Shown one piece after another: positions 56,069 to 63,521 of a stretch of DNA of 64,000 nucleotides. Position 1 is the stretch's first letter; the number at the start of each line of letters is the position of its first letter. Below the pieces are notes generated by a model that did no database searches, was not told where the DNA came from, and saw nothing but the letters and a program-made list of their open reading frames with translations. A program made the position numbers and the translations under genes. The stretch covers positions 24,593 to 88,592 of the forward strand of contig PWTE01000071.1 of assembly GCA_003563915.1 (NCBI GenBank), written 5' to 3'. Source of the stretch: Nitriliruptoraceae bacterium (GTDB lineage Bacteria; Actinomycetota; Nitriliruptoria; Nitriliruptorales; Nitriliruptoraceae).

Positions 56069-56770
56069 CTAGCCGTCGACACCCGGGGGTAGCCGTCCGT
56101 CCTCGCGGTCCTCTGGATCCTCGTCGAAGTAGTCGAGCCGGTCCAGGGGCATGACGACCGACGAGAGGACGTTCATCAGGTGGGCCACGATCCGCTTGAA
56201 GTAGCGGTAGGTCAGGGCGTAGGCGACGGTGTACGGCCCACCGATGCGACCTGTGACGAGTTCGGAGACGCGGTGGTCGAAGTCATCCTGGAGGGCGTCA
56301 CCGGTGCGGAACAACGCGCGGGCGCGGTCCCCGTCCCGCTGCTGGAAGACCTCGGCAACCTCGGAGATCATGCCCGAGATCTGCGTGCGCAGCCCTAGGA
56401 CCTCGCTCATCAGCTCCCCCTGGTCGAGCACCACGCCGTCCGCCGCGATGTCGTAGAGGTTCTTCGCGTAGTCGCCGATGCGTTCGATGTCCTTGACGAT
56501 CGACATGTAGATCAGGATCTCGGGGAGGTCGAAGTCGCCCCGCACGCTCGCGTGGACGACCAGTCCGCGACGGACCTCCCGTTCGCCCTCGTTGACGCGT
56601 CCGTCGGTCGTGCGCAGGTCATCCCCGACGGTGCCGGGTGCGGCGCCGCCGACCAGGGCGGACATGGCCAGGTCGAAGGCGTGACGGTCGTCGACGAACA
56701 TGCGCTGGACGGTGGCTTCGATCTGTTCGAGTCGCTCCGCATCGCCGCGCGGACCCAGTCCGAGGATCAT
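56069..56770 (-). CDS. PhoU-domain protein, intact copy paired with nptA1
   Basis: A 233-residue helical PhoU-type protein. LEQIEATVQRMFVDDRHAFDLAMSAL begins the first three-helix bundle. VRRGLVVHAS, ILIYMSIVKDIERIGDYAKNLYDIAADGV carries the PhoU ExxKDxERIGDxxxN-type metal motif. YFKRIVAHLMNVLSSVVMPLDRLDYFDEDPEDRED closes the second bundle. ATG 56770 has GGGAG upstream and lies 10 bases after the nptA1 stop, so it probably modulates that symporter, as PhoU domains fused to NptA do in other bacteria. It is a paralogue of the broken copy at 60274. Confidence 0.87.
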   Translation of the reverse strand: MILGLGPRGDAERLEQIEATVQRMFVDDRHAFDLAMSALVGGAAPGTVGDDLRTTDGRVNEGEREVRRGLVVHASVRGDFDLPEILIYMSIVKDIERIGDYAKNLYDIAADGVVLDQGELMSEVLGLRTQISGMISEVAEVFQQRDGDRARALFRTGDALQDDFDHRVSELVTGRIGGPYTVAYALTYRYFKRIVAHLMNVLSSVVMPLDRLDYFDEDPEDREDGRLPPGVDG

Positions 56771-56780
56771 CGTGCTCCCA

Positions 56781-57944
56781 TCAGTCGAGGAGGACGATAC
56801 CGAGCACGGGGATCAGCAGGAACAGCCCGACCACGTACGCGGCGACCACCGTTCGACGTGCGACCGCCTGATCGGCGAGCCACTCGGCGGCGTGCACAGG
56901 GATGTGCCGGACCTGCGGCACCGGGTAGAGCAGCGCGAGTGCGGTCAGGTTGAACAGCGTGTGCACCAGCGCGATCGTCAGCCCCTCAGGTCGGAGGACG
57001 GCGAGTGAGGCCAGCAGGGCGGTGATGGTGGTCCCGACGTTGGCGCCCAGGGTGATCGGGTAGGCGTTGCGCAGCGTCAGGATCCCGGCCGCGACGAGCG
57101 GCACCAGGATCGAGGTGGTGATCGTCGAGGACTGGACGGCCACGGTGACCGCGATGCCGACCACGATGCCGACCGATCCACCGCCGCGGCCGATGATCCG
57201 GTTCATGGTGCGCTCGATCGTCCCGGCGACCAGCTTGCGCATGTTCTTCGTGATCAACCCGAGCGCGAGGAAGATCAAGGTGAGCCCGATCACCAGGAGC
57301 AGCACGCCGGCGATGGGACCGATGACGTCCGCATCGATCCCGCGTTCGAGCAGGTTGACCGGGGCCTTGACCGCCCGCCGGATCGGGCTCGGTGGCGGGA
57401 CGGCGCCGATGTCGGTGCCTCGGAGGCGCTGGGTGAGCCATACCGCCGACCTCGACAGCACGCGGGTCGTGAGCTCGAGTGGCAGCAGGATCGCGACCGC
57501 GAGCAGGTTGAACATGTCGTGCATGGTCGCGCCCGCGAAACCGCGGCGGAACTCCTCGGACCGGCGGATGTTGCCGAGTGCCGCCAGGGTGTTCGTGACC
57601 GTGGTCCCGATGTTGGCGCCCATGATCATGGGGACGGCGGCGGGCAGGCCCAGCGCGCCGGCTCCCACGAGCCCGACGATCGTGGCGGTCGACACCGACG
57701 ATGACTGCACCAGGACCGTGGCGAGGATGCCGGCGGCGAGGCCGGAGAGGGGGTTGGACACCTGCTCGAGCAGCCCCGCCTGGAACCCTGCTCCCAGGGC
57801 GGCGATCCCTGCTTCGAGGGTGGTGACCCCGACGAGGAAGACGTAGAGCAGTGCGATGACGAGAGCCGCGCGGAGCGGGGTGGGGAGATCCCGTTTCGCC
57901 GCGTGGCTGGTCCCGGTGTCGTAGCTCAGGGGTGGACCTCGCAC
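56781..57944 (-). CDS. Na+/Pi cotransporter family protein, copy 1
   Basis: A 387-residue NptA/SLC34-type phosphate symporter. Two inverted repeats carry the QSSS/QSST phosphate-binding motifs: VQSSSVSTATIVGLVGAG and VQSSTITTSILVPLVAAG. GANIGTTVTNTLAALGN and GANVGTTITALLASLAVL are the matching glycine-rich loops. About nine hydrophobic helices are visible. The start is taken as GTG 57944; no good Shine-Dalgarno precedes it, and the upstream in-frame extension is Arg/Cys-rich and not homologous to copy 2. A hairpin-rich 424-base leader lies upstream. Confidence 0.88.
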   Translation of the reverse strand: MRGPPLSYDTGTSHAAKRDLPTPLRAALVIALLYVFLVGVTTLEAGIAALGAGFQAGLLEQVSNPLSGLAAGILATVLVQSSSVSTATIVGLVGAGALGLPAAVPMIMGANIGTTVTNTLAALGNIRRSEEFRRGFAGATMHDMFNLLAVAILLPLELTTRVLSRSAVWLTQRLRGTDIGAVPPPSPIRRAVKAPVNLLERGIDADVIGPIAGVLLLVIGLTLIFLALGLITKNMRKLVAGTIERTMNRIIGRGGGSVGIVVGIAVTVAVQSSTITTSILVPLVAAGILTLRNAYPITLGANVGTTITALLASLAVLRPEGLTIALVHTLFNLTALALLYPVPQVRHIPVHAAEWLADQAVARRTVVAAYVVGLFLLIPVLGIVLLD

Positions 57945-58368
57945 GTGGAGACGACCGGCTGAGGCGCGAAGCCTCGCAGGTGATGGTCGCGACCTGCAAG
58001 CGGATCTGTGCCACCCCTCCCGTCCGCAGGCTCCCGCGGTGCACGGCATCCCCGCTCGACACGACGGGAGGCGCGACGTGGTCGCGCCTCCCGTGCTGCT
58101 GGAAAGGACCTCTGGCACCGTTCCTGGATCCCGTGACACCTCGCCAAGCTGGCGGGCCACGGAGCCAGGGTGTCGGGCGGGACGAATCCCCGACCGATCA
58201 GAGGACGGTGCCCGGCTGGTTCTCGCTGGAGCGTTCCAGCGTCGGCCTCCTAGCGGCCGGACACCTCCAGGGTCCCGGTTCTATGGCTACTACTCAATGG
58301 ACCACCTCCTCTCTCTGGTGTCCGCACTGTGCCACATCGAGCGCGGATCTGCCCGCAGGTCGAGCGCC
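57945..58368 (-). promoter_or_regulatory. Hairpin-rich untranslated region upstream of nptA1
   Basis: No convincing gene lies in these 424 bases. Several stem-loops do: GAGGC/GCCTC around 5 bases (57961-57975); GCAGGT/ACCTGC enclosing the palindrome GGTCGCGACC (57976-57997); a perfect 13-base stem with a 3-base loop (58065-58093); and CGCTGGA/TCCAGCG (58224-58241). GC content dips around 58275-58330. None has a T-run. The region could be a structured 5' leader of nptA1 with the sulP terminator at its far end. It matches no riboswitch class I can recall. Confidence 0.4.
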
Positions 58369-60159
58369 TCACTCGTCACCGTGAACCGATCGGCCGTCCC
58401 GTTCGACCGTGGCATCCTCCGGCCCGTCCCCCGGATCCGGGTCTCCGGACGGCGCGCCGGGGTCGCCCAAGCCATGGTCCTTGGTCGCCCGCTTGACGGC
58501 CTGGGAGATCGTCCGCCAGAGGTGCTGGTCACCGATCGCCTCCCGGAGTCCCGACCGTTTGAGCACGACCCGCGCTCGGAACATCACCCGCACCAGGTAC
58601 AGATCGACACCACGCTTGTGCAAGCGCCCGATCAGGTTGTGGAGCATGTCGGTGCTCGTGGTATCGAGCTGATCGGTGGCCTCGAGATCGAGGATGACCG
58701 CCCGGGTCTCCGGCGCGGCGTCGACCGCGGCGATCACCTGTTCCTCGACCGACGCCGCGTTGACCCAGAACAGGGGCGCATCCAGCCGTAGGATCTTGAG
58801 GCCCTCGATGCTCCGTCGTTGAGGATGCCGGGAGATCGAACCCCACGCGGCCTTCTCCCCCTTGATGCGCCCGATCTCCTCGACGTCGACGCGGCTGGCG
58901 CGGTAGACCAGGCCCAGCAGTGAGAGTCCGATCGCGATCAGCAGGCCGTTGAGCGTGCCGAACAACAGCACGCCGAGTAACGCACCCAGCGCAGCGACCA
59001 CATCGTTGCGTCGGATCCGTGCGTAGCGTCGCAGGGCACGCACGTCCATCAGACCCCAGACCGCATGGATCACGATCGCCGAGAGCACCGCCTGTGGGAG
59101 CTCGCTGAGCGACGGCGCGAACACCGCCAGCACGCCCAGTGTCAACCCCGCCGCCGTGAAGCTGACGACCTGGCTGTTCCCGCCCGAGCGCACCACCGCT
59201 GCGGTCTTGGACAAGCTGCCCGCGACCCCGAGTCCCCCGAACAACCCCGAGGCCACGTTGGCCGCGCCCGTGGCGACGAACTCCTGGTCCGTGTCGATCC
59301 GGTAGCCGCCCTGCGTGGCGAACAGGCGTGCGGCGCTCAGGCTCTCCGCGAGGCCGACGAGGGCGAGTCCGATCGCGGGGATGAACAGGAGACCGAGGTC
59401 GCTCACGTCCAGGGGAGGCAGGGACGGTGCCGGGAGTCCACGCGGGACGTCGCCGACGACCGCGACACCCCGATCAGCCAGACCGAGCGTGTTCGAGAGC
59501 ACGAGGCTGACCACGACGATGAGGAGTCCCCACGGGAGCGATCGGCTGAGGGAGCTGCCGAGGAACAACATCGCCAGGCACACGCCCCCGAGGAGTGCGG
59601 TCGTCGGTTCCAGCTCGGACACCGAGGTGAGGGTGTCGAACATCCGCACGAACACCGCGCCGTCGCTGGGAGCAAGCCCGAGCAGTCGTGGCACCTCACC
59701 GACGATGATCACGACCGAGAGCCCGAAGACGAAGCCGCTCACGATCGGCTTGGAGAGGAACTCGGCCACCCACCCCGTCCGCAGGAGGCCGGCCACGACG
59801 AGGATCGCTCCGGAGAGCAGCGCCAGCGCGACGGTCAGTTGGACGGCTCGCTGCGGGTCGCCACCAGCATGCACCGCGACGATGGACCCGGAGACCACGG
59901 ACACCGTGGAGACCGGCCCGACGCTGACGTGCGGCGACGAGCCCAGGACCGCGTAGGCGAACAAGGCGACGGGGATGGCGTACAACCCCACCTCCACCGG
60001 CACCCCGGCGATCACGGCGTACCCGAGCGCCTGCGGGATGACCAGGGCGGTGACGACGGCGCCACCGAGCAGATCTCGTCCGAGCCACTCCCGACGGTAC
60101 TCGCGTCCCCACGTCCGGATCGGCAGGCTCGGAGGCCGCCACACGGACCGTTGCTCCAC
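58369..60159 (-). CDS. SulP-family anion transporter with STAS domain
   Basis: A 596-residue SLC26/SulP transporter. The membrane domain (about 20-430) includes LGGAVVTALVIPQALGYAVIAGVPVEVGLY, VSVGPVSTVSVVSG and GAANVASGLFGGLGVAGSLSKTAAVVRSGGNSQ, all family signatures. A STAS domain (about 465-575) includes LDAPLFWVNAASVEEQV and AVILDLEATDQLDTTSTDML. The substrate could be sulfate, bicarbonate or another anion; position between two phosphate symporters does not decide it. GTG 60159 has GGGAGGG seven bases upstream, preferred over a frame open to 60243. TAGCGT on the minus strand (60185-60190) is a likely -10. Confidence 0.9.
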   Translation of the reverse strand: MEQRSVWRPPSLPIRTWGREYRREWLGRDLLGGAVVTALVIPQALGYAVIAGVPVEVGLYAIPVALFAYAVLGSSPHVSVGPVSTVSVVSGSIVAVHAGGDPQRAVQLTVALALLSGAILVVAGLLRTGWVAEFLSKPIVSGFVFGLSVVIIVGEVPRLLGLAPSDGAVFVRMFDTLTSVSELEPTTALLGGVCLAMLFLGSSLSRSLPWGLLIVVVSLVLSNTLGLADRGVAVVGDVPRGLPAPSLPPLDVSDLGLLFIPAIGLALVGLAESLSAARLFATQGGYRIDTDQEFVATGAANVASGLFGGLGVAGSLSKTAAVVRSGGNSQVVSFTAAGLTLGVLAVFAPSLSELPQAVLSAIVIHAVWGLMDVRALRRYARIRRNDVVAALGALLGVLLFGTLNGLLIAIGLSLLGLVYRASRVDVEEIGRIKGEKAAWGSISRHPQRRSIEGLKILRLDAPLFWVNAASVEEQVIAAVDAAPETRAVILDLEATDQLDTTSTDMLHNLIGRLHKRGVDLYLVRVMFRARVVLKRSGLREAIGDQHLWRTISQAVKRATKDHGLGDPGAPSGDPDPGDGPEDATVERDGRSVHGDE

Positions 60160-60184
60160 GACGCAACCCTCCCACGAGCCGGTC

Positions 60185-60190
60185 ACGCTA
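60185..60190 (-). promoter_or_regulatory. Candidate -10 element (TAGCGT) for sulP
   Basis: The minus strand reads TAGCGT 25 bases before the sulP start, giving room for a short leader carrying GGGAGGG. Confidence 0.4.
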
Positions 60191-60273
60191 GCGAGGTGGT
60201 CGGCACCCCGGGGGCTCCCGAGAGCTCCCGAGGCTCGAGTCACCGGGGGATGACCACCACCGGTGCGCGTGTC

Positions 60274-60939
60274 CTACTCCCGGTCTTCGGGGTCTTCGTC
60301 GAAGTAGTCCAGGCGTTCGATGGGCATGACGACGGCGGAGAGGACGTTGGTGAGGTGGGCGACGATCCGTTTGAGGTAGCGGGAGGCGAGGGCTCGTCCG
60401 ACGCTTTGAGGGCGGTCGTCCTCGCCTCGGACGATGTTGGACACGGTCGTGTCGAACTCGTCGAGGAGTTCGTCGCCGCGGACGAGCAGTTCGCGGGCGC
60501 GGGTGTCGTCGCGCGCTGCGAACACATCGGCGGTGTCGGTGATGAACTGACCGATCTCGGTGCGCAGCTCGTGCCAGGCGGGGAAGTCGGAGAGGTCGAC
60601 GCCGTCGCGTCCGAGGTCGCGGAGGTTCTTGCCGTAGTCGCCGATGCGCTCGACGTCCTTGACGATGGACATGTAGACCAGGATCGCTGGTGTGTCGATG
60701 GCACCGACCACGCTGGCGTGGACGACCAGGTCGCGGCGGACCTCACGTTCGCCTTAGTTGACCCGCTGGTCGGTGGCTTTGATCTCGCGTCGTACGCTCT
60801 TCCAGTCGACCCCTTCGAGCAGGATCGACATCGCCAGGTCGAACACGACCCGGTCGTCGGCGAGCATGCGTTGGATGGTCGCTTCGATGCTGTCGAGCCG
60901 GTCGTCGCCGGCGGTGCTGCGTTTGAAACCGAACGCCAT
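60274..60939 (-). pseudogene. PhoU-domain gene, second copy, split by one nonsense codon
   Basis: The frame starts at ATG 60939 (AGGAGAG upstream) and encodes LDSIEATIQRMLADDRVVFDLAMSILLEG, clearly parallel to the intact copy. At codon 62 (60754-60756) it meets TAA. The same frame then continues GEREVRRDLVVHAS to the normal end DYFDEDPEDRE. The intact copy has RVNEGEREVRR here, so one G-to-T change (GAA to TAA) explains the break. The remainder is undamaged, so the mutation is recent, tolerated through internal initiation (GTG near 60711), or a sequence error. It lies 16 bases after nptA2. Confidence 0.82.
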
Positions 60940-60955
60940 GGCTCTCTCCTGTCGG

Positions 60956-62101
60956 TCACCCCAGGACGAACACCCCGATCACCGGGATCCCGATGAACAG
61001 GCCTATCACGTAACCCAGTACGAGGCTGCGGTGCTCGGTCGCGACCTTCGCGGTCCACTCGGCGGCCCGTAGCGGTAGGTCGCGGATCACCGGGATGGGG
61101 TAGATGATGGCGATCGCGACCAAGTTGAACAGTGTATGGACCAGCGCGATCGTGAGCCCCTCGGGTCGCAGGACCGCCAGGGACGCGAGCAGGGCGGTGA
61201 TGGTGGTCCCGACGTTGGCGCCCAGGGTGATCGGGTAGACGTTACGCAGTGTCAGCACCCCTGCCGCGGCCATCGGTACCAGCATCGCCGTGGTGATGCT
61301 CGATGACTGCACCGCCACGGTGACCAGGACCCCGACCAGGATGCCTACGGCCCCGCCCCCCTTACCGATCAGGCGGTTCATGGCCTGTTCGATGCTGCCC
61401 GCCACCAGCAGGCGCATGTTCTTGGTCAGCAACCCCAACGCGGCGAAGATCGCGCCGAGCCCCAGGGCGAGCAGCACGAGCGCGATCAGGATGCTCGGCC
61501 AGGGTGTCCGCGCGACCAGGTCTTCGATGACGCCCACAGGCACCTTCACCGCCGTCCGGATCGGGCTCGACCCCACCTCGCTGACCTCGGTGCCACGCAA
61601 GCGCGTGGTGAGCCACACCGACATCGAGGTCAGGACGTTGGTCGCGAGCTCCAACGGGAGCAGGATCGCGACCGACATCAGCTTGAAGTAGTCGTGCAAC
61701 GTCGCGGCAGCGAACCCGGGCCGGAACTCGTTGGGGCGCCGGATGTTGCCCAGTGCGGCCAAGGTGTTGGTGATCGTCGTGCCGATGTTGGCCCCCATGA
61801 TCATGGGCACGGCCAACTCCAGCGGGATGGTTCCCGCACCCACCAGCCCGACGATCGCGGCGGTCGACACCGACGAGGACTGCACCAGCACCGTGAACAA
61901 CAGCCCGGCGAACAGTCCCGCGAGCGGGTTGGCGACCCGATCCAACAGTCCGGTCGTGAAATCCTCACCGAGCTCCGCGATCCCGACCTCCAGCAGCGCG
62001 ACCCCGATCAGGAACACGTACAGCAGGAGCAGGACGATCACGGCCCGCACCGGAGCGGGAACGGGCCGAGCCGTCTGCGGAGATCGCGGCTCGGACGCCA
62101 C
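60956..62101 (-). CDS. Na+/Pi cotransporter family protein, copy 2
   Basis: A 381-residue paralogue of the symporter at 56781, sharing long identical stretches. VQSSSVSTAAIVGLVGAG and VQSSSITTAMLVPMAAAG are the phosphate-binding repeats, with GANIGTTITNTLAALGNIRRP and GANVGTTITALLASLAVLRPEGLTIALVHTLFNL. GTG 62101 has GGAGG seven bases upstream and is chosen over an in-frame ATG at 62152. A four-unit PHO box lies 84-127 bases upstream, so phosphate starvation control by a PhoP-type regulator is likely. The partner phoU copy downstream is broken. Confidence 0.9.
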   Translation of the reverse strand: MASEPRSPQTARPVPAPVRAVIVLLLLYVFLIGVALLEVGIAELGEDFTTGLLDRVANPLAGLFAGLLFTVLVQSSSVSTAAIVGLVGAGTIPLELAVPMIMGANIGTTITNTLAALGNIRRPNEFRPGFAAATLHDYFKLMSVAILLPLELATNVLTSMSVWLTTRLRGTEVSEVGSSPIRTAVKVPVGVIEDLVARTPWPSILIALVLLALGLGAIFAALGLLTKNMRLLVAGSIEQAMNRLIGKGGGAVGILVGVLVTVAVQSSSITTAMLVPMAAAGVLTLRNVYPITLGANVGTTITALLASLAVLRPEGLTIALVHTLFNLVAIAIIYPIPVIRDLPLRAAEWTAKVATEHRSLVLGYVIGLFIGIPVIGVFVLG

Positions 62102-62184
62102 TCCGACGCCTCCAGAGAGATGAACGGGGTGGAACGTTCGCACACCGACCATTCGACACCAAAATCATCATCTGTTCGGGAGTC

Positions 62185-62228
62185 GTTCACCCTCCGGTCA
62201 ACCGGCGGTCATGCTTGCGTCACCTACC
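62185..62228. promoter_or_regulatory. PHO box: four 11-base direct repeat units
   Basis: GTTCACC (62185), GGTCAAC (62196), GGTCATG (62207) and CGTCACC (62218) start exactly 11 bases apart, and GTTCGGG at 62174 is in register as a weaker fifth unit. This is the architecture of the Streptomyces PhoP site (11-base units, conserved GTTCACC-like heptamer). It lies upstream of nptA2, reading on the opposite strand to that gene, and before tRNA-Val. The regulator itself is not in the window. Confidence 0.7.
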
Positions 62229-62281
62229 GACGACGACGTGGTCTGGAGGCGTGACGTACCCCCGGTCGGGGCCGTCGGTGG

Positions 62282-62311
62282 TTGGCTCCGGTGTCTGTCC
62301 CCGGCTACGTT
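62282..62311 (+). promoter_or_regulatory. Probable promoter of tRNA-Val
   Basis: TTGGCT (62282-62287) and TACGTT (62306-62311) are separated by 18 bases and lie just before the tRNA 5' end at 62324, as expected for a vegetative promoter. Confidence 0.5.
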
Positions 62312-62323
62312 GCCGGCGCTCTC

Positions 62324-62398
62324 GGGCACGTAGCTCAGTGGGAGAGCGCTGCCTTCACACGGCAGAGGTCAGAGGTTCGATACCTCTCGTGCCCACCA
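62324..62398 (+). tRNA. tRNA-Val (anticodon CAC)
   Basis: A full cloverleaf is visible. The acceptor stem GGGCACG pairs with CGTGCCC, D-arm GCTC/GAGC follows, and the anticodon stem CTGCC/GGCAG holds loop TTCACAC, giving anticodon CAC. The T-arm AGAGG-TTCGATA-CCTCT is intact, discriminator base A and an encoded CCA end the gene. The 3' half of such genes is a common integration site, and decayed sequence follows. Confidence 0.95.
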
Positions 62399-62960
62399 CC
62401 GAGACCCCTACTTGACCTGCGGAAACGCGATCCGCGGTACCCGTCAGTGGCAACGAATGGCAACAAGCGCACCTACGGCGGTCATCGTCGGAGCCGATGG
62501 GTGTTCGCGAGGGGTCCGAAGACGATGACGATGCTCAACCTGAAGCAGGCCTAAGCGAGGAGCGGCAGGTCCTCGTATCGCCCGATGGCGATCAGCACGA
62601 AGCCGATGATCGTCCGCCAGTGCAGGTAGGAGGCATCCCGCGCCTCGGTACATCATCGCTCTCCCCGGGTGGGCAGCGTCGGTGCTCGGCGCCCGTCCGC
62701 TGGCACCGCAGGAGCGCGACGATCGGTGGGTCGTGGCGAGTCTCCAGGACGAGAGCAGGGCGTGGGCCTCCCCGGGGGGGTCGGCGACCCTCGGCCTCCT
62801 CCGGCGTTCGCCACCCAGATCAGGGGTGGGACTTCATCTACTGGGAGACCCCACGTAAGGGTCGCAGATGTGCATCGGGCAGAGCCCGGGTCCACCTCAG
62901 TCACGGCGCCGTCCTGGGCCTCGGCGGATGAGGAGCCACCGGACGCCCATCCACGCGTCG
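62399..62960. other. 562-base stretch without a supported gene
   Basis: Short open frames here lack Shine-Dalgarno sites and family resemblance. The one coding-like trace is on the minus strand, 62551 to about 62650: about 30 codons ending in TAG and encoding DASYLHWRTIIGFVLIAIGR, with about 25 of 28 third positions G or C, but no start and a stop just upstream. It may be the tail of a decayed gene. Nothing else is seen. Confidence 0.4.
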
Positions 62961-63521
62961 TCACCGTATGATGGTGAGCTCCGCACAGAAGTTGGGGTCG
63001 GTGTTGGCGGTGCAGATGCGGTACTCGCCAGGGCTCGCCGGCTCGGGGATCAGCGCTCTGCCCGGGATCGTCCCATCCACACCGACGCTGGGCCAGTCGA
63101 GCCGGTCCGGGTTGTCCGGTGGGAACCACGAGCCCCAAAGGTCATCCGGCGGGTCGTCCCCGTCCCCGATGTCCGGGACGGTGAGGAAGTAGCGCACCTG
63201 CCAGCTGTCGCCCACACGCTCCTCGAGCACGAACCCAACCCCGCGAAGCGTCCCCTGCGGATAGAGCAGCTCGACCCGATCGCCGGGCGAAGCCTCGTCC
63301 GGAGAGACCTCCAACAGGTCGGGCCGGACCTCGGCGTCGGGGTCGTAGGGGCCTTGCTCGGGTGCGACGGGTCCCGGATGCGGTGGCTCGTCGGCCGCTG
63401 CGTCCTGCTGGTAGGACCGATCCTCGACGGACGGAGTCGGGCCGGCGTCGTCCGCCGGTCCGCACGCTGCCGCCACCACAGCCATCACGGCGCAGGCCAG
63501 TGTCGCTCGCGTGCCTCGCAT
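62961..63521 (-). CDS. Putative lipoprotein of unknown function
   Basis: A 186-residue exported protein. The signal sequence ends in VVAAAC with Cys20 as the likely lipid site. A Pro/Glu/Asp-rich linker (about 21-65) follows. The folded part (about 68-186) reads like a small beta-sandwich: SPGDRVELLYPQGTLRGVGFVLEERVGDSWQVRYFL and SPGEYRICTANTDPNFCAELTI, with two cysteines that could pair. No family is recognised. ATG 63521 has GAGGGAAGG eight bases upstream. It is isolated, with no gene on either side for several hundred bases. Confidence 0.8.
   Translation of the reverse strand: MRGTRATLACAVMAVVAAACGPADDAGPTPSVEDRSYQQDAAADEPPHPGPVAPEQGPYDPDAEVRPDLLEVSPDEASPGDRVELLYPQGTLRGVGFVLEERVGDSWQVRYFLTVPDIGDGDDPPDDLWGSWFPPDNPDRLDWPSVGVDGTIPGRALIPEPASPGEYRICTANTDPNFCAELTIIR

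Noticed and set aside
57945..58160. Translated N-terminal extension of nptA1
   Set aside because: Its residues are Arg/Cys/Pro-rich and unlike nptA2, and the DNA is dominated by stem-loops.
60754..60756. Programmed stop-codon readthrough in phoU2
   Set aside because: TAA is the least leaky stop, no recoding context is visible, and the paralogue has a plain Glu codon; a point mutation or sequence error is simpler.
59065..60996. A 643-codon plus-strand frame opposite sulP and the broken phoU
   Set aside because: The sense strand encodes SulP and PhoU motifs; the plus-strand frame crosses gene borders and has no ribosome site.
62497..62931. A 144-codon plus-strand frame after tRNA-Val
   Set aside because: No ribosome site, poor coding bias and no recognisable fold; other frames are open over the same bases by chance.
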